Shown: piece by piece, positions 1-10,039 of the stretch
Position numbering within the stretch: position 1 is the stretch's first letter
Layout of the letters: each line of letters starts with the position of its first letter
Assembly (NCBI RefSeq): GCF_001746295.1
Contig: NZ_MJAH01000030.1
Span: forward strand, 9,677 to 68,465
Direction: 5' to 3'
Source: Streptomyces sp. LUP47B
GTDB taxonomy: Bacteria > Actinomycetota > Actinomycetes > Streptomycetales > Streptomycetaceae
DNA length: 58,789 bases
The notes under the pieces: generated by a model
The model's database searches: none
The model's input: only the letters and a program-made list of their open reading frames with translations
Told to the model about the DNA's origin: nothing
Translations under genes and position numbers: made by a program

Positions 1-2
1 CC

Positions 3-3000
3 CCGGCCCACGTCGCCACCCCGGGCACGGGGCACGCGACCACGCCCGCCGGCGTGAGTCACGTGAGCCCGACCCCGGCACCCACCCCGGCCAACACGGG
101 CGGCTTGAACCCGCCCGGCGCTCACATCGTGGACCTGCCGCGGCTCGGCCAGGTGGACCTGTCCGCGCTGGCCTCCCGGACCATCGAGGTCCGGATGATG
201 ACCGGCGTGCGGCTGAACTTCCAGCACACCTTCACCAACATCGACACCTCGCTGCCCGGCGTCAGCGTCCGGGTCACCCCCGGCACGGGCCCCAACGGCA
301 CGAACATCCACGTCAACACGGGCGGCGTCCAGGGCGTCACCGCTTGGCACGCCGTACAGAACAGCCAGGACGTCCTCATCGTCCAGCGCGCCCTGCCGAA
401 CAACGGCGGCACCGACCAGTGGACCTACTCCCTCAACGCAGCGAACAACTGGGCACCGGTCGGCGGCATGCAGCACTTCCCGCCGGGAACCCTGGCCACC
501 TCCCACGTCCTGGGCCCGATGCCGCCCACGAACGCGGGCCTGACCGGCAACGCAGGCCTCACGGCCGTACACGGCACGGTCAGTCCTCCCCACCTGAACC
601 CCGCCAACCTGCCCGCCCAGGGCCCCGCGGCCCCACCTGTCACGGTGAACGTCCCCGGCGTGACCAACGCCCAGATCCAGGTCCAATTCGGCACCACACC
701 CGGCCGGATCACCGGCGTCACCCCGCTCCAGGCCGCGGGTGCGCCCCCGATCACCACCCAGCACCTGTCCGGCGCGGGCCCGAACGGCACCGACCTGGTC
801 CGCGTCGACCACGCCGTCAGCGCCGTGGAGATCCGCCGGCTCGACCTCACCCTGGGTGCCGCGGGCGGCCCGACCCCCGTCCGCGACGAGCGCCTGATCA
901 CCCTGGCCGGCGGCCCCCACGCAGGCACCACGGTCGGTATCGACCTGCTGGGCACCAACGCCGTACGGCACGTGTCCGGGCCTCCGCTGCCGCCCGGGCA
1001 GCCTTACTACACTGCCAGCGGCGAGCTGAGCCTTTCGACCCACGGCGGCTTCCAGCTCTACGACCCGGCGACCGGTCTGCCCGGCCGCACCGGCACCCAG
1101 CTGACCGGCGGCGGCGCCGGCAACAACCTGTACGTGCTCACCGGCGCCGGCCGTCCCCAGCTCACCGACGCCCTCGCCGTCCCGCACCCCGGCGCCACGG
1201 TCACCCCCGTGCAGGGCGTCTACCACGTCCGCACACCCCAGACTCCGGCCGGAGTCGTCGCTGTTCACACCACCAACGGCGCCTTCTCCCACGACGCGAT
1301 CAGGATCGAGGGCGGCGGCTATCTGAGGGGCCCGGACCTGGTCGACGCCGCGGGCACCCGGATCACCGGCGCCACCGTCACCCCCCAGCACCCGGCCGTC
1401 CCGCCCACTCCGCAGCCGCCGTCCGCGTTCCGGATCGAGGACGGCAACCGGCACATCGTGGTCGGTCTCGACGGCGTCCGCACCCATGACGTGCTCGCCC
1501 TCCAGGGCACCAACGACCTCGTGCACATCCCCGCCGGACAGGGGCCCCCGGTACGGGTGGACGCGGTCGGCGCGAACCAGGGCGCGATCACCCAGGTCGG
1601 CGGCGAGTTCCACGTCCCCGCACCCGGAAACCGCACCACCGTCTTCGACGCGGGCAACGGCAACCACACCCACGACCTGCTGGACATCCAGGGCGGCCCG
1701 CTCGCCGGCAGCCGCCTCCACGTCGACCTCACCGGCACCCCCGGCCACGCGCTCGACGGCACCGGGACCCCGACCCACACCGCGGTCCCGCTCCAGGGCA
1801 CCGGCGACGTGGCCCTCGTACCGAACACACCGGGCGGAGTGCCGGCCCGCACCGACCTGACGGGCGTCGACCAGGGCGCGATCACCCAGGTCGGCAACGA
1901 GCTGCACGTACCGGCCCCGAACAACCGCACCACGGTCTACGGCGCCAACGGCACCCACACCCACGACCTGCTCACCCTCCAGGGCGGCCCGCTCGCCGGC
2001 GGCGAGATCCGGATCGGCCTCGGTGGCACCCCGCCCCGCCTGGACGGCGCCGTCGTCGTCCCGCAGCAGGGCGGCGGCTTCCGGATCCACCAGGGCGACC
2101 ACCACATCGCCGTCAACGCCCAGGGTGTGCACACCGACGACATCGCGACCCTCACCCCCGCCCAGGGCAGCGGCCTCGTCCACACCCCGACGACCGGCGC
2201 CAACCCGGTCCCGGTGCTGAAGGACATGAACGGCGCCCCGGTACCGCACGCCTCCGTCACCGCCGGTCCCGGCGGCAATTTCACCGTCAGCCGGGGCGTT
2301 GTCGACGGCGGCGGCGCCCCCGTCGGCCGCACCCTGCAGATCCACCCGGCAGGCGGCGTCGACCTGCTCGACGCCAACCTGGTCCGAATGGACGACGTAC
2401 GGGTCGCCGCCAGGCCAGGAGGCGCCGGCTTCCGGATCACCCAGGACGGCGAGATCCTTTTCGTCGACGCGGGCGGCCGGGTCGACCTCGCCGCCGTGGA
2501 CACGGCGGGCACGGGCGTGTTCCGCGTCCACGACGGCCAGGGCGCCCACCAGTTCGACACCATCCAGCTCACCGACTCGGTCGGCACCCGCTTCATCCGC
2601 ACCGACACCCACACCCTCCTCGACGGCGAGCTGACCCCGGTTCCCGCGGGTGGCCACACCATCACGCCCCAGCCGGGCGGCGGTTACCGCGTCGACGGCT
2701 TTCCGGGCGCGCGGGCGGGCGAGTACAAGCTGTACGACAACCTCGGCAGGATCACCGAGCAGCGGATCAACATCGTCAACAAGGGCACCCTCAAGCCCAC
2801 CGAGTACCTCAAGGTCACCCACCCGACGGACGGCGTCACCAAGCCGACCTGGGAGCGCGTGCGCCTGGACGGCACCGGAAACCCCCAGGCGGTCACCGGC
2901 GCCCGGGGCTGGTACGACGGCGGAACCCTGAACGCGAAGGGCCTCGGCGAGGGACGTGTCCAGCTCGTCAGCCACTCCGGCGTCGAAGTCTTCGAGCGCA

Positions 3001-5768
3001 GGCCCCTGCCGAACGGGCACGTGCTCGACTCCTACCACTCGCCCGCCGGAGCCGGCGACTTCGGCCGCTTCAACCAGCGCGGCGGCTGGACCGAGTACGA
3101 CGGGAACGGCGGGGTCGTCCGTTTCGGCACCCGGCACTGGGGCGAGAGCGGCCGCAGCTGGTTCGACGTGACGACGAACCTGGGCGTCGACACCCGGATC
3201 CGGCACTTCCAGGCCACCCCCGACGGCGGTCACGTCCTCGCCCAACTGGACAACAAGCCGCTGAGCCAGAGCTTCGCGAAGACGACCTGGACCCGCTACG
3301 ACAGCGAGTACCGGCCGATCGCGAACGGCACCCGCGACTGGGGCCCCGGCCGGGGCTTCACCGACACGATGGTCCATCCCAAGTCCGGCGCGAACGTCGT
3401 CGTCCACGAGAAGTGGGGCCGCTTCACCTGGTCCGCGCACGACGTGCGCCGCTTCCACCAGACGAAGATCGGCGCGGACGGCGTGCCGAAGGCGGAGTAC
3501 ACGTCCTGGTCCGCGCACGGCAAGGAGAACGGCGCCGGACTGACCCTGAAGAACGGCGACTTCCTGGAGATCCGCCGCTTCGCCGAACAGCGGCCCCCGG
3601 TCGCCTGGCGCTCGCTGATGAGCAGCGACTACCGGGCCGTGAACCTCGACCACGTGCCCTGGCTGAAGAAGGACGGCAAGCTCCAGGTCCACACCTTCAC
3701 CCAGACCCCGGCGGGCGGCGGCCCCTCCGCCTACGGTGTACGGCTCGTCAGCGGCGACACCACCACCGACATCCTGCGGGGCGGCATCGTCGTCCGCGAG
3801 AGCCGCAAGCTGCTCAACGGAGACACCCTCACCGTCGGCGACGTGAAGATGCCCAACGGGGTGAACCTCCACGACGGCTACCTCCCCTGGTCGCAGGGCA
3901 CCGGCAAACCACAGGGCCATCGGACCTACAGCGGCGCAGACTTCACCTCGGCCACCATCGACGGCCGTCGGGTGGTCTGGCAGGACCGGGTCGCCGTGAA
4001 CCCCACCGGCAACGACTGGTACACGCCGAACGTGCCGGGCCGCCAGTGGAACGTCGTGCGGTCCGGACTGGACGACGGCACGGTCGTCGAATACCGCCCG
4101 GCCCCCGGCCAGCAGACCCCGGCCCATCTGAACAACGGCGACTGGACCCGCTACGACCACCACGGCCTCGTCGTCGCCCGCCAGGACACCTGGCCCGACC
4201 CGGCGGGCACCGGCAACCCGATCCAGGTCACCTCCACGGGCATGCTCGACGGGAACGTGCGCTGGACCGACAGCCTCGGCAACGGCGGCGTCCGCAAGCT
4301 CAACCACCACCGCGGTGACGTCACGGCCTGGGGCTGGGACCGGGAGTCCTTCCAGGACTTCGACCGCGCGGGCCAACTGGTCCGCGACCACCGGCTCCTG
4401 GCCAAGGGCACCACGATCGACTCCTGGTCCGTCCCCAATCCCACCGGCGGCCGGACCTGGCACTGGAACAAGATCGAGGCGAACGGCACGATCAAGACCT
4501 TCGGCACCGGCCCCGGCGACCGCATCCGCCAGTGGATCGACGCCCACGGCAATCCCCTGCCCGACTGGCAGTCCGGCGCCGTCTGGAAGGACCAGGTCAC
4601 CAGCGTCAACCACACCGTCCAGGAGATCCTGGCCAAGCCCGCCGGCACGTCGTGGCTCACCGACGTGCCCCACCGGGTGCGCGAATACGCCGCCAACCCG
4701 GCGGGGCTCACCACCATCGACCGGCACGTGTGGAAGGAGTACGACAACGGCGTCGAGATCGGCCGGAAGATCGAACTCCGGGACGGCACCTACCTGGAGA
4801 GCGAGGACTGGCACAAGCAGTGGCGCCGCTACGGCACCGACGGCGTGACGATGATCGACCAGCGGACCGTCTCCGGGTTCGTCTGGCACACCGACACCTT
4901 CGGCCGGGTCTCCCTCGCCGGCCGGGAGACCAACTTCACCGGCGCCCTGGCCGACTTCCGCGGCTTCAACCGGACCTGGAAGGAGGCGAACATCTGGCAG
5001 TGGGGCGCGAGCATCGACGGCGCCTCCACCGTCAAGCCGTTCGCCTACCGGGCCGGGCGGCAACTCCTCGTGGAATTCGTCCAGGAGTGGATCCTCGACT
5101 TCACCATGAACCTGGCGGTCTACGGCATCGTCGCGGCCGCCACCGGCACCCCGTTCACCGTGACCGACGTGGCCAAGGCCGCGTTCGGCGCGACCATCAG
5201 CGCCGGAGTCAAGGGCACCTTCTCCGCCGGCCACCTCGCCGCCTACCGCGGTGGCCCGTGGCGGACAGGGCTCGGCCAGGTCGACGAGGGCAACCCGTAC
5301 AACCGCCGCCCCAACGACAAGAACTGGGGCGACGAATGGGGCGGCAACGAGAAGGTGCTCCGCTGGCGGCTGGGCAGCTACGACTTCGGCGTAGGCCTCA
5401 CCAGCAGCGTGGTGGCAGGCTTCGTCGGCGGCGCGGCGACGGCGGCGGTCTTCGGCGTGAAGGACAAGGACGGCAACACCGTCAAACTCCACGGCACGGA
5501 CGCGCTGTTGGCGGGCGCGATCGGCGCGGCGGGCGGCGCGATCGCCGGTGTCAGCACCGGCCTGGGCCGCACCCTCCTCACCAACAACCTCGGCGGGCGC
5601 TGGTTCCACCGCGGCGGCTTCCTGGACACCATCGCGATCGGCGCCACCGGCAAGCTGATCGACAAGACCTTCTACCAGCTGTTCCTCATGAAGGACCTCA
5701 CCGTTTTGATCGGCCCCGGCTACTACACCCACCCGGTCGACGGCTCGAACGGAGGCACCCCCGCATGA
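3..5768 (+). CDS. Giant repeat-rich protein with glycine/alanine hydrophobic C-terminus (5' partial)
   Basis: I do not recognise the family. The frame is open to the window edge without a stop, so the GTG at 54 (1,904 aa from there) need not be the true start. The first ~900 residues are Gly/Thr/Pro-rich with degenerate repeats; two copies of roughly 100 residues share the segments AITQVG..HVPAP.NRTTV and HTHDLL..QGGPLAG. Residues ~930-1600 carry aromatic units such as WTRYD..., reminiscent of YD/RHS-type repeats, though a true RHS core is not evident. The last ~230 residues contain several hydrophobic Ala/Gly stretches and could insert in a membrane. No signal peptide is visible because the N-terminus is missing. 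The stop overlaps the next ATG (ATGA), so translation is coupled to the AAA+ gene. A surface or secreted fibre, or a polymorphic-toxin-like protein, is inference. Confidence 0.75.
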   Translation, partial: PAHVATPGTGHATTPAGVSHVSPTPAPTPANTGGLNPPGAHIVDLPRLGQVDLSALASRTIEVRMMTGVRLNFQHTFTNIDTSLPGVSVRVTPGTGPNGTNIHVNTGGVQGVTAWHAVQNSQDVLIVQRALPNNGGTDQWTYSLNAANNWAPVGGMQHFPPGTLATSHVLGPMPPTNAGLTGNAGLTAVHGTVSPPHLNPANLPAQGPAAPPVTVNVPGVTNAQIQVQFGTTPGRITGVTPLQAAGAPPITTQHLSGAGPNGTDLVRVDHAVSAVEIRRLDLTLGAAGGPTPVRDERLITLAGGPHAGTTVGIDLLGTNAVRHVSGPPLPPGQPYYTASGELSLSTHGGFQLYDPATGLPGRTGTQLTGGGAGNNLYVLTGAGRPQLTDALAVPHPGATVTPVQGVYHVRTPQTPAGVVAVHTTNGAFSHDAIRIEGGGYLRGPDLVDAAGTRITGATVTPQHPAVPPTPQPPSAFRIEDGNRHIVVGLDGVRTHDVLALQGTNDLVHIPAGQGPPVRVDAVGANQGAITQVGGEFHVPAPGNRTTVFDAGNGNHTHDLLDIQGGPLAGSRLHVDLTGTPGHALDGTGTPTHTAVPLQGTGDVALVPNTPGGVPARTDLTGVDQGAITQVGNELHVPAPNNRTTVYGANGTHTHDLLTLQGGPLAGGEIRIGLGGTPPRLDGAVVVPQQGGGFRIHQGDHHIAVNAQGVHTDDIATLTPAQGSGLVHTPTTGANPVPVLKDMNGAPVPHASVTAGPGGNFTVSRGVVDGGGAPVGRTLQIHPAGGVDLLDANLVRMDDVRVAARPGGAGFRITQDGEILFVDAGGRVDLAAVDTAGTGVFRVHDGQGAHQFDTIQLTDSVGTRFIRTDTHTLLDGELTPVPAGGHTITPQPGGGYRVDGFPGARAGEYKLYDNLGRITEQRINIVNKGTLKPTEYLKVTHPTDGVTKPTWERVRLDGTGNPQAVTGARGWYDGGTLNAKGLGEGRVQLVSHSGVEVFERRPLPNGHVLDSYHSPAGAGDFGRFNQRGGWTEYDGNGGVVRFGTRHWGESGRSWFDVTTNLGVDTRIRHFQATPDGGHVLAQLDNKPLSQSFAKTTWTRYDSEYRPIANGTRDWGPGRGFTDTMVHPKSGANVVVHEKWGRFTWSAHDVRRFHQTKIGADGVPKAEYTSWSAHGKENGAGLTLKNGDFLEIRRFAEQRPPVAWRSLMSSDYRAVNLDHVPWLKKDGKLQVHTFTQTPAGGGPSAYGVRLVSGDTTTDILRGGIVVRESRKLLNGDTLTVGDVKMPNGVNLHDGYLPWSQGTGKPQGHRTYSGADFTSATIDGRRVVWQDRVAVNPTGNDWYTPNVPGRQWNVVRSGLDDGTVVEYRPAPGQQTPAHLNNGDWTRYDHHGLVVARQDTWPDPAGTGNPIQVTSTGMLDGNVRWTDSLGNGGVRKLNHHRGDVTAWGWDRESFQDFDRAGQLVRDHRLLAKGTTIDSWSVPNPTGGRTWHWNKIEANGTIKTFGTGPGDRIRQWIDAHGNPLPDWQSGAVWKDQVTSVNHTVQEILAKPAGTSWLTDVPHRVREYAANPAGLTTIDRHVWKEYDNGVEIGRKIELRDGTYLESEDWHKQWRRYGTDGVTMIDQRTVSGFVWHTDTFGRVSLAGRETNFTGALADFRGFNRTWKEANIWQWGASIDGASTVKPFAYRAGRQLLVEFVQEWILDFTMNLAVYGIVAAATGTPFTVTDVAKAAFGATISAGVKGTFSAGHLAAYRGGPWRTGLGQVDEGNPYNRRPNDKNWGDEWGGNEKVLRWRLGSYDFGVGLTSSVVAGFVGGAATAAVFGVKDKDGNTVKLHGTDALLAGAIGAAGGAIAGVSTGLGRTLLTNNLGGRWFHRGGFLDTIAIGATGKLIDKTFYQLFLMKDLTVLIGPGYYTHPVDGSNGGTPA

Positions 5769-8374
5769 CGGTGATACGCGTGGCCGCCAAAGGCAGGGGA
5801 GCCCACCGGACCATCACGGCCGCGCTGGCCGCCGCCCCCGCCGGCGCGGTCGTCAGCATCGAACCCGGCAAGTACCCGGAGCCGCTCGGGCTCGCCCGCC
5901 GGGTCGTCCTGGAACCCGAGGGCGGCGTCGGCTCGGTGGTCGTCTGCCCGCCCGCCGGACCCGCCGTAACCGTCACCGCGCCCAACTGCGCGCTCACCGG
6001 ACTGGTGCTGCGCGGCACCGACCCAGCCGAGCCGCTGGTCCGGGTCGAGGACGCGGCGGCGCTGACGCTTGAGGAGTGCGAGCTGAACGGCGGCCGCATC
6101 GAGGTCGTCGGCTCGGCGACGGGCTCCTCCACGGTGGCCAACGCGAGCCTCTCACCCGACGCCGACCTCGCCGCCGAACTGGCCGACCCCGTCAACGGCG
6201 GCGGCGTCCTGCTGCTGCGCCGCACCACGCTCGGCAACGCCCGCAACACCGCCCTGCACCTGACCGGCGACGCCCGCGCGCGGGTCGAGGACACGCTGAT
6301 CGAGGAGGTCGACGGCATCGGCGCGGTGCTCTCCGGCACCGCCGTACTGCTGGCGGAACGGCTGCGGGTGCGGGGCGTCTCCGGTTCCGCGCTGCGGGTC
6401 CGCAGCGCGGCACGGCTGCTGGCCCTCGACTGCGCCCTGACCGGCGCCGGGCGCAACGGCCTCCTGGTCCAGGACGATGCCGAGGCCGTGCTCGCCCAAT
6501 GCCGGATCGAGGAGGCCGCACGGTCCGGGGTACGCCTGTCCCACGCGGCGCGGGCGGAACTCGTCGACTGCCGGGTCACCGAGCCCGGCGGCAACGGCGT
6601 GGAGGCCACCGACACCGCCCGCCTCACCGCCCGCGGCTGCCAGATCGCCACGCCGGGCGGACATGGGGTGCTGGCCGTGGGCAAAGCGACCGTGCTGCTG
6701 GAGGAGACGACCGTCGACCACGCGGGCGGCACGGCCCTGCACTTCGGCGGGCATGCGGTCGCCGTGATCAGTGGTGGCCGGGTGCGCCGGAGCGGCGACC
6801 ACGGCATGGCTGCGGTCGACGGCGCGCAGGTCGAGATGGCCCACAGCACCCTGGACGGCTTCCGTACCTGCGGAGTGCACATCGAGGGCGAGGCGCGGGC
6901 GGTCCTGGACGCGGTCCGCGTCACGGGCGGCGAGACCGGCGTCCGTATCCGCTCCACCGCCGAGCGGCCCGCCGAACTGCGCGACTGCACGGCCCTCGGC
7001 CAGCGCCGCAGCGGTGTCGAGATTGGCACCGACTCCGCCGCCGTCCTGCGGGGCACCAGGATCGCCGAGGCGGGCGCCGCCGGCGTCACCGTCGACGCGG
7101 GCGGCCGCCTCATGATGACCGGCGGCGGCGTCTCGGGTGCCGCCGGGAGCGGCCTGGTGCTGGGCCGGGGAGCCACGGCCGAAGTCAGCGGGGTGCGCGT
7201 CGACCGCAGCGGCAAGAACGCCATCCTGGTCGGCGACTCGGTGAGCGGTACCTTCGACCACTGCGACCTCACCGGCTCCGCCTTCCCCGCGCTGCACATC
7301 GGCAAGGGCTCCAAGGTGCGCTTCCGGGGCTGCCGCGTCTTCGACTGCGGGCAGGACGTCGGCCTCGCCGACGGGGCCGAGCCGCTCTTCGAGGACTGCG
7401 CGGCCATCCGCGTGCGCACGGCCGTACTCCCGACGCTGACCGACCGGCCCGCCACGCCGCCCCCGCCCCGGCCCACGGCCCCCTTCGAGCCCAGCACCCC
7501 GAACACCCCGGGCTACCCCACCACACCCGCCGAAGCGGAACTGTGGCAGCAGGGCGAACCCGAACCCGAGCCGGAAACCCTCGAAGACCTGCTCGCCGAA
7601 CTCGGTGAACTGGTCGGCCTCGACACCGTCAAACGGGATGTCGGCGGCATGGTCAAGCTGATGCAGACCGTGCGGCTGCGCGAGCAGGCGGGACTGCCCG
7701 CCCCACCACTCAGCCGGCACCTGGTCTTCGCCGGCAACCCCGGCACCGGCAAGACCACCGTCGCCCGCCTCTACGGCCGCCTCCTCAAGGCCCTCGGCCT
7801 GCTCACCCGGGGCCACCTGGTCGAAGTCGACCGCAGCGCCCTCGTCGGCGAGTACGTCGGCCACACCGGCCCCAAGACCACCGAGGCCTTCCTCCGCGCC
7901 CGTGGCGGCGTCCTCTTCATCGACGAGGCCTACGCGCTCGTCCCGGCCGGAGCCGCCAACGACTTCGGCACCGAGGCCATCGCCACCCTCGTCAAGCTCA
8001 TGGAGGACCACCGCGACGAGGTCGTTGTCATCGCCGCCGGATACCCCGACGACATGAACCGCTTCGTCGGCTCCAACCCCGGTCTGTCCTCCCGCTTCAC
8101 CCGCAGTCTGACCTTCGCCGACTACAGCTCGGCCGAACTCGTCAGCATCGTCGAACACCACGCCCAGCGCCACCAGTACGAACTCACCACCGCCGCCCGC
8201 AAGGCACTGGCCGAATACGTCGAACGCATCCCCCGCAACGCCCAGTTCGGCAACGGCCGCACAGCCCGCCAGCTCTTCCAGCACATGACCGAACGCCAGG
8301 CCCTGCGGGTGTCCGAACTCACCGCGCCCGACTCCGCCCAGCTGATCCAGCTGGACGAGCAGGACCTGCCGTAA
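5765..8374 (+). CDS. Right-handed beta-helix protein fused to CbbX/SpoVK-type AAA+ ATPase
   Basis: Protein of 869 aa. Residues ~5-560 are pectate-lyase-like beta-helix coils: regularly spaced short repeats with G-V/D/C patterns, starting with an ITAALAAAPAGAVVSIEPG segment typical of periplasmic/surface beta-helix proteins. A Pro-rich linker follows, then an AAA+ domain at ~610-860 with Walker A GNPGTGKT near 657-664, Walker B LFIDEA near D720/E721 and an SRF arginine-finger region. This ATPase class (CbxX/CfxQ, EccA-like) remodels protein complexes. The ATG overlaps the preceding stop, so I chose 5765 although the frame is open far upstream; the upstream part is a shadow of the giant gene. 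Likely a remodelling or assembly partner of the giant protein; that role is inferred from gene order only. Confidence 0.88.
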   Translation: MTVIRVAAKGRGAHRTITAALAAAPAGAVVSIEPGKYPEPLGLARRVVLEPEGGVGSVVVCPPAGPAVTVTAPNCALTGLVLRGTDPAEPLVRVEDAAALTLEECELNGGRIEVVGSATGSSTVANASLSPDADLAAELADPVNGGGVLLLRRTTLGNARNTALHLTGDARARVEDTLIEEVDGIGAVLSGTAVLLAERLRVRGVSGSALRVRSAARLLALDCALTGAGRNGLLVQDDAEAVLAQCRIEEAARSGVRLSHAARAELVDCRVTEPGGNGVEATDTARLTARGCQIATPGGHGVLAVGKATVLLEETTVDHAGGTALHFGGHAVAVISGGRVRRSGDHGMAAVDGAQVEMAHSTLDGFRTCGVHIEGEARAVLDAVRVTGGETGVRIRSTAERPAELRDCTALGQRRSGVEIGTDSAAVLRGTRIAEAGAAGVTVDAGGRLMMTGGGVSGAAGSGLVLGRGATAEVSGVRVDRSGKNAILVGDSVSGTFDHCDLTGSAFPALHIGKGSKVRFRGCRVFDCGQDVGLADGAEPLFEDCAAIRVRTAVLPTLTDRPATPPPPRPTAPFEPSTPNTPGYPTTPAEAELWQQGEPEPEPETLEDLLAELGELVGLDTVKRDVGGMVKLMQTVRLREQAGLPAPPLSRHLVFAGNPGTGKTTVARLYGRLLKALGLLTRGHLVEVDRSALVGEYVGHTGPKTTEAFLRARGGVLFIDEAYALVPAGAANDFGTEAIATLVKLMEDHRDEVVVIAAGYPDDMNRFVGSNPGLSSRFTRSLTFADYSSAELVSIVEHHAQRHQYELTTAARKALAEYVERIPRNAQFGNGRTARQLFQHMTERQALRVSELTAPDSAQLIQLDEQDLP

Positions 8375-8399
8375 CCCACCCCCCCCGGAGCCCGTAGCC

Positions 8400-9200
8400 A
8401 TGCCCGAGCCCAGCCCGCACCAGTCACCGCAGCCGCAGCCGTCGAAGTCCGCATCACCGCCCGGCGATCCCGGCTCCGGGAAGGGTTTCGCCGACACCTT
8501 CCGGCGTCGGCCGGCCCGCGCGCCACGCGGCCTGACCCCCGGCTCCCGGGTATGGGCCGTCACCGGCTGGACGGCCGTCACGACCGCCACCGCGGTGACC
8601 GTCCTCATGACCGTGCCCCCGCTCCTGGCCGACAGGGATGATGACAAGCACGAGACGGGCCAGACCGTGATGGCGGCACCCGAACCCGTCACGCCCTCCC
8701 CGTCGCCGAGCCCCAAGGCCTCGAAGAAGACCGCCTCGCCGAGCCCCTCCAAGAAGGAGACCGAGCGCGAGGAGCCCGCGCCCGTGGTCGTGACGACCAC
8801 CGTCAAGGCCGCCCCCGTCAGCAAGAAACCGGCCGCCAAGCAGACGAAGAAGGCGCCGAAGGCGCCCAGCACACCGGAGTGGACGCAGACGGTCATCGCG
8901 GCCACGAACATCCTCTCCACCGGCGAGTCCTGGAAGACCAACCGCATCCGGATGGTCATGCAAGGGGACGGCAACCTCGTCGTCTACAACGAGAACAACA
9001 AGGCGACATGGGCGTCCATGGTCTTCGGCGAGGGCCACACGGCCCGCTTCCAGACCGACGGCAACCTCTGCGTCTACAACGGCGACGACAAACCCGTCTG
9101 GGCCACGGGCACCTTCGGCCACCCGGGCGCGAAGCTCGTCCTCCGCAAGGACGGCAAGGTGGTGATCGTGGACGGGGGCACCGTGCTGTGGAGCACCTGA
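8400..9200 (+). CDS. Membrane-anchored B-type (mannose-binding-like) lectin domain protein
   Basis: Protein of 266 aa, preceded by a GGAG ribosome site about 12 bases upstream and only 25 bases after the AAA+ gene, so probably the same operon. A cytoplasmic Pro/Arg-rich N-terminus leads to one transmembrane segment at ~53-75, a long Lys/Pro/Ser/Thr linker, then a bulb-type lectin fold at ~160-266. Two mannose-site signatures are visible (QGDGNLVVY near 188, QTDGNLCVY near 218); the third repeat is degenerate (KDGKVVIVD). Members of this fold bind carbohydrates; exposure on the outer face is predicted from topology. It may tether the locus product to glycans on the cell or on a target; that is inference. 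Confidence 0.88.
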   Translation: MPEPSPHQSPQPQPSKSASPPGDPGSGKGFADTFRRRPARAPRGLTPGSRVWAVTGWTAVTTATAVTVLMTVPPLLADRDDDKHETGQTVMAAPEPVTPSPSPSPKASKKTASPSPSKKETEREEPAPVVVTTTVKAAPVSKKPAAKQTKKAPKAPSTPEWTQTVIAATNILSTGESWKTNRIRMVMQGDGNLVVYNENNKATWASMVFGEGHTARFQTDGNLCVYNGDDKPVWATGTFGHPGAKLVLRKDGKVVIVDGGTVLWST

Positions 9201-9221
9201 TCCGGGCCCGCGGCTCGCGCT

Positions 9222-9370
9222 GCTGCTCCCTGATCGACAGCATCGTCCGCGAGGGACAGCGACGGATGCTTGTCGCTGCTCCGGAGTCCGAAGACGACGC
9301 CTCCAATGCCGAGTTGGCCGGCCGCGACGAGCGCGGTCGCCGCTCGCCGCCTGACCGCCGAACGAGGTGG
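9222..9370 (+). pseudogene. IS256-family transposase N-terminal remnant
   Basis: The translated segment LIDSIVREGQRRML followed by ..AELAGRDERGRR matches the start of the IS256 catalytic region as I know it (LIDSIVREGARRML...AELA..RDEQGRR), but it is degenerate and soon out of frame. No start and no remaining transposase are present. It marks an old insertion just after the lectin gene. A different IS256-type gene begins at the right edge of the window. Confidence 0.45.
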
Positions 9371-9470
9371 CTCTTGGGTTGACGCGGTGCGAGCCTTGTG
9401 CCGGACCGCAGAGGAAGGCTCGCACCGATGAATCTGGTTCGTTGGTGACTGGTCTCCCGCCCTTGGCCGT

Positions 9471-9870
9471 GGACGTCACGCCAACAGGAACCGACTGGAG
9501 ATGAGTTCCCCACAGGCCCTCTCGCTCGGCGCGTGCGTCGAGATGATGGCCGCGGATCTCGCCGTACTGCGCACGGCAGCCGAGCAGCCCGATCTGGCAC
9601 TCGTCGGCCGGGGCCTCGACCCCTACCGTGAACCGCCTCGCGCGCTGGACCACCCCCGCTACCGGCCACGGAGAGCTTCTTCGACCGCGAGGGCCCCTGG
9701 GGACGCGACATGATGGGCCGCACCGCATCCGTACAGATCAACCTGGGCTCCGGCGAGGACTCCCGCGGCGTCGGCGGCTACCGCTGCCGCTGGGAACTCG
9801 CACACCGTATCGGTCCAGTGCTCGTCGCCGCATTCGCCAACTCCCCGATACAGGGCGGGCCCTCGGCAAC
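9471..9870 (+). pseudogene. egtA: Fragment of glutamate-cysteine ligase EgtA (GCS2 family), frameshifted
   Basis: An internal piece of an EgtA-like ligase (first step of ergothioneine synthesis, gamma-glutamylcysteine formation). From 9501 the frame gives LEMSSPQALSLG..., the usual segment before the substrate-binding region. At ~9663 one base seems to be missing; the next frame continues with FFDREGPWGRDMMGRTASVQ and then LVAAFANSP, both hallmarks of EgtA. Similarity stops at ~9870. N- and C-terminal portions are absent, so the gene is dead. The stretch from 9870 to the WhiB gene shows no other gene. Confidence 0.7.
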
Positions 9871-10039
9871 TACCGTTTCGCCGGCCTCTACCCGCTCTCC
9901 CTCATCGTTGGAGAGAGGAAGCGGACGGAGGAGGCAACGGCGGATCCTGTTGAACGTTCCTCCGCCCCTGCCGGAACCATCCTCCGTATCGGCCATGCCA
10001 CAAGGCCCTGTCCTCGTGTGCTGGTGCCCACCCGCACGG

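Noticed and set aside
4532..5764. Upstream extension of the beta-helix/AAA+ frame to 4532
   Set aside because: It overlaps the giant gene in another frame, is Arg/Pro-rich shadow sequence, and the ATG at 5765 with ATGA overlap is the natural start.
6152..8974. 940-codon open frame on the minus strand
   Set aside because: Antisense shadow of the beta-helix/AAA+ and lectin genes, driven by high GC; composition is Gly/Ala/Val-rich without domains.
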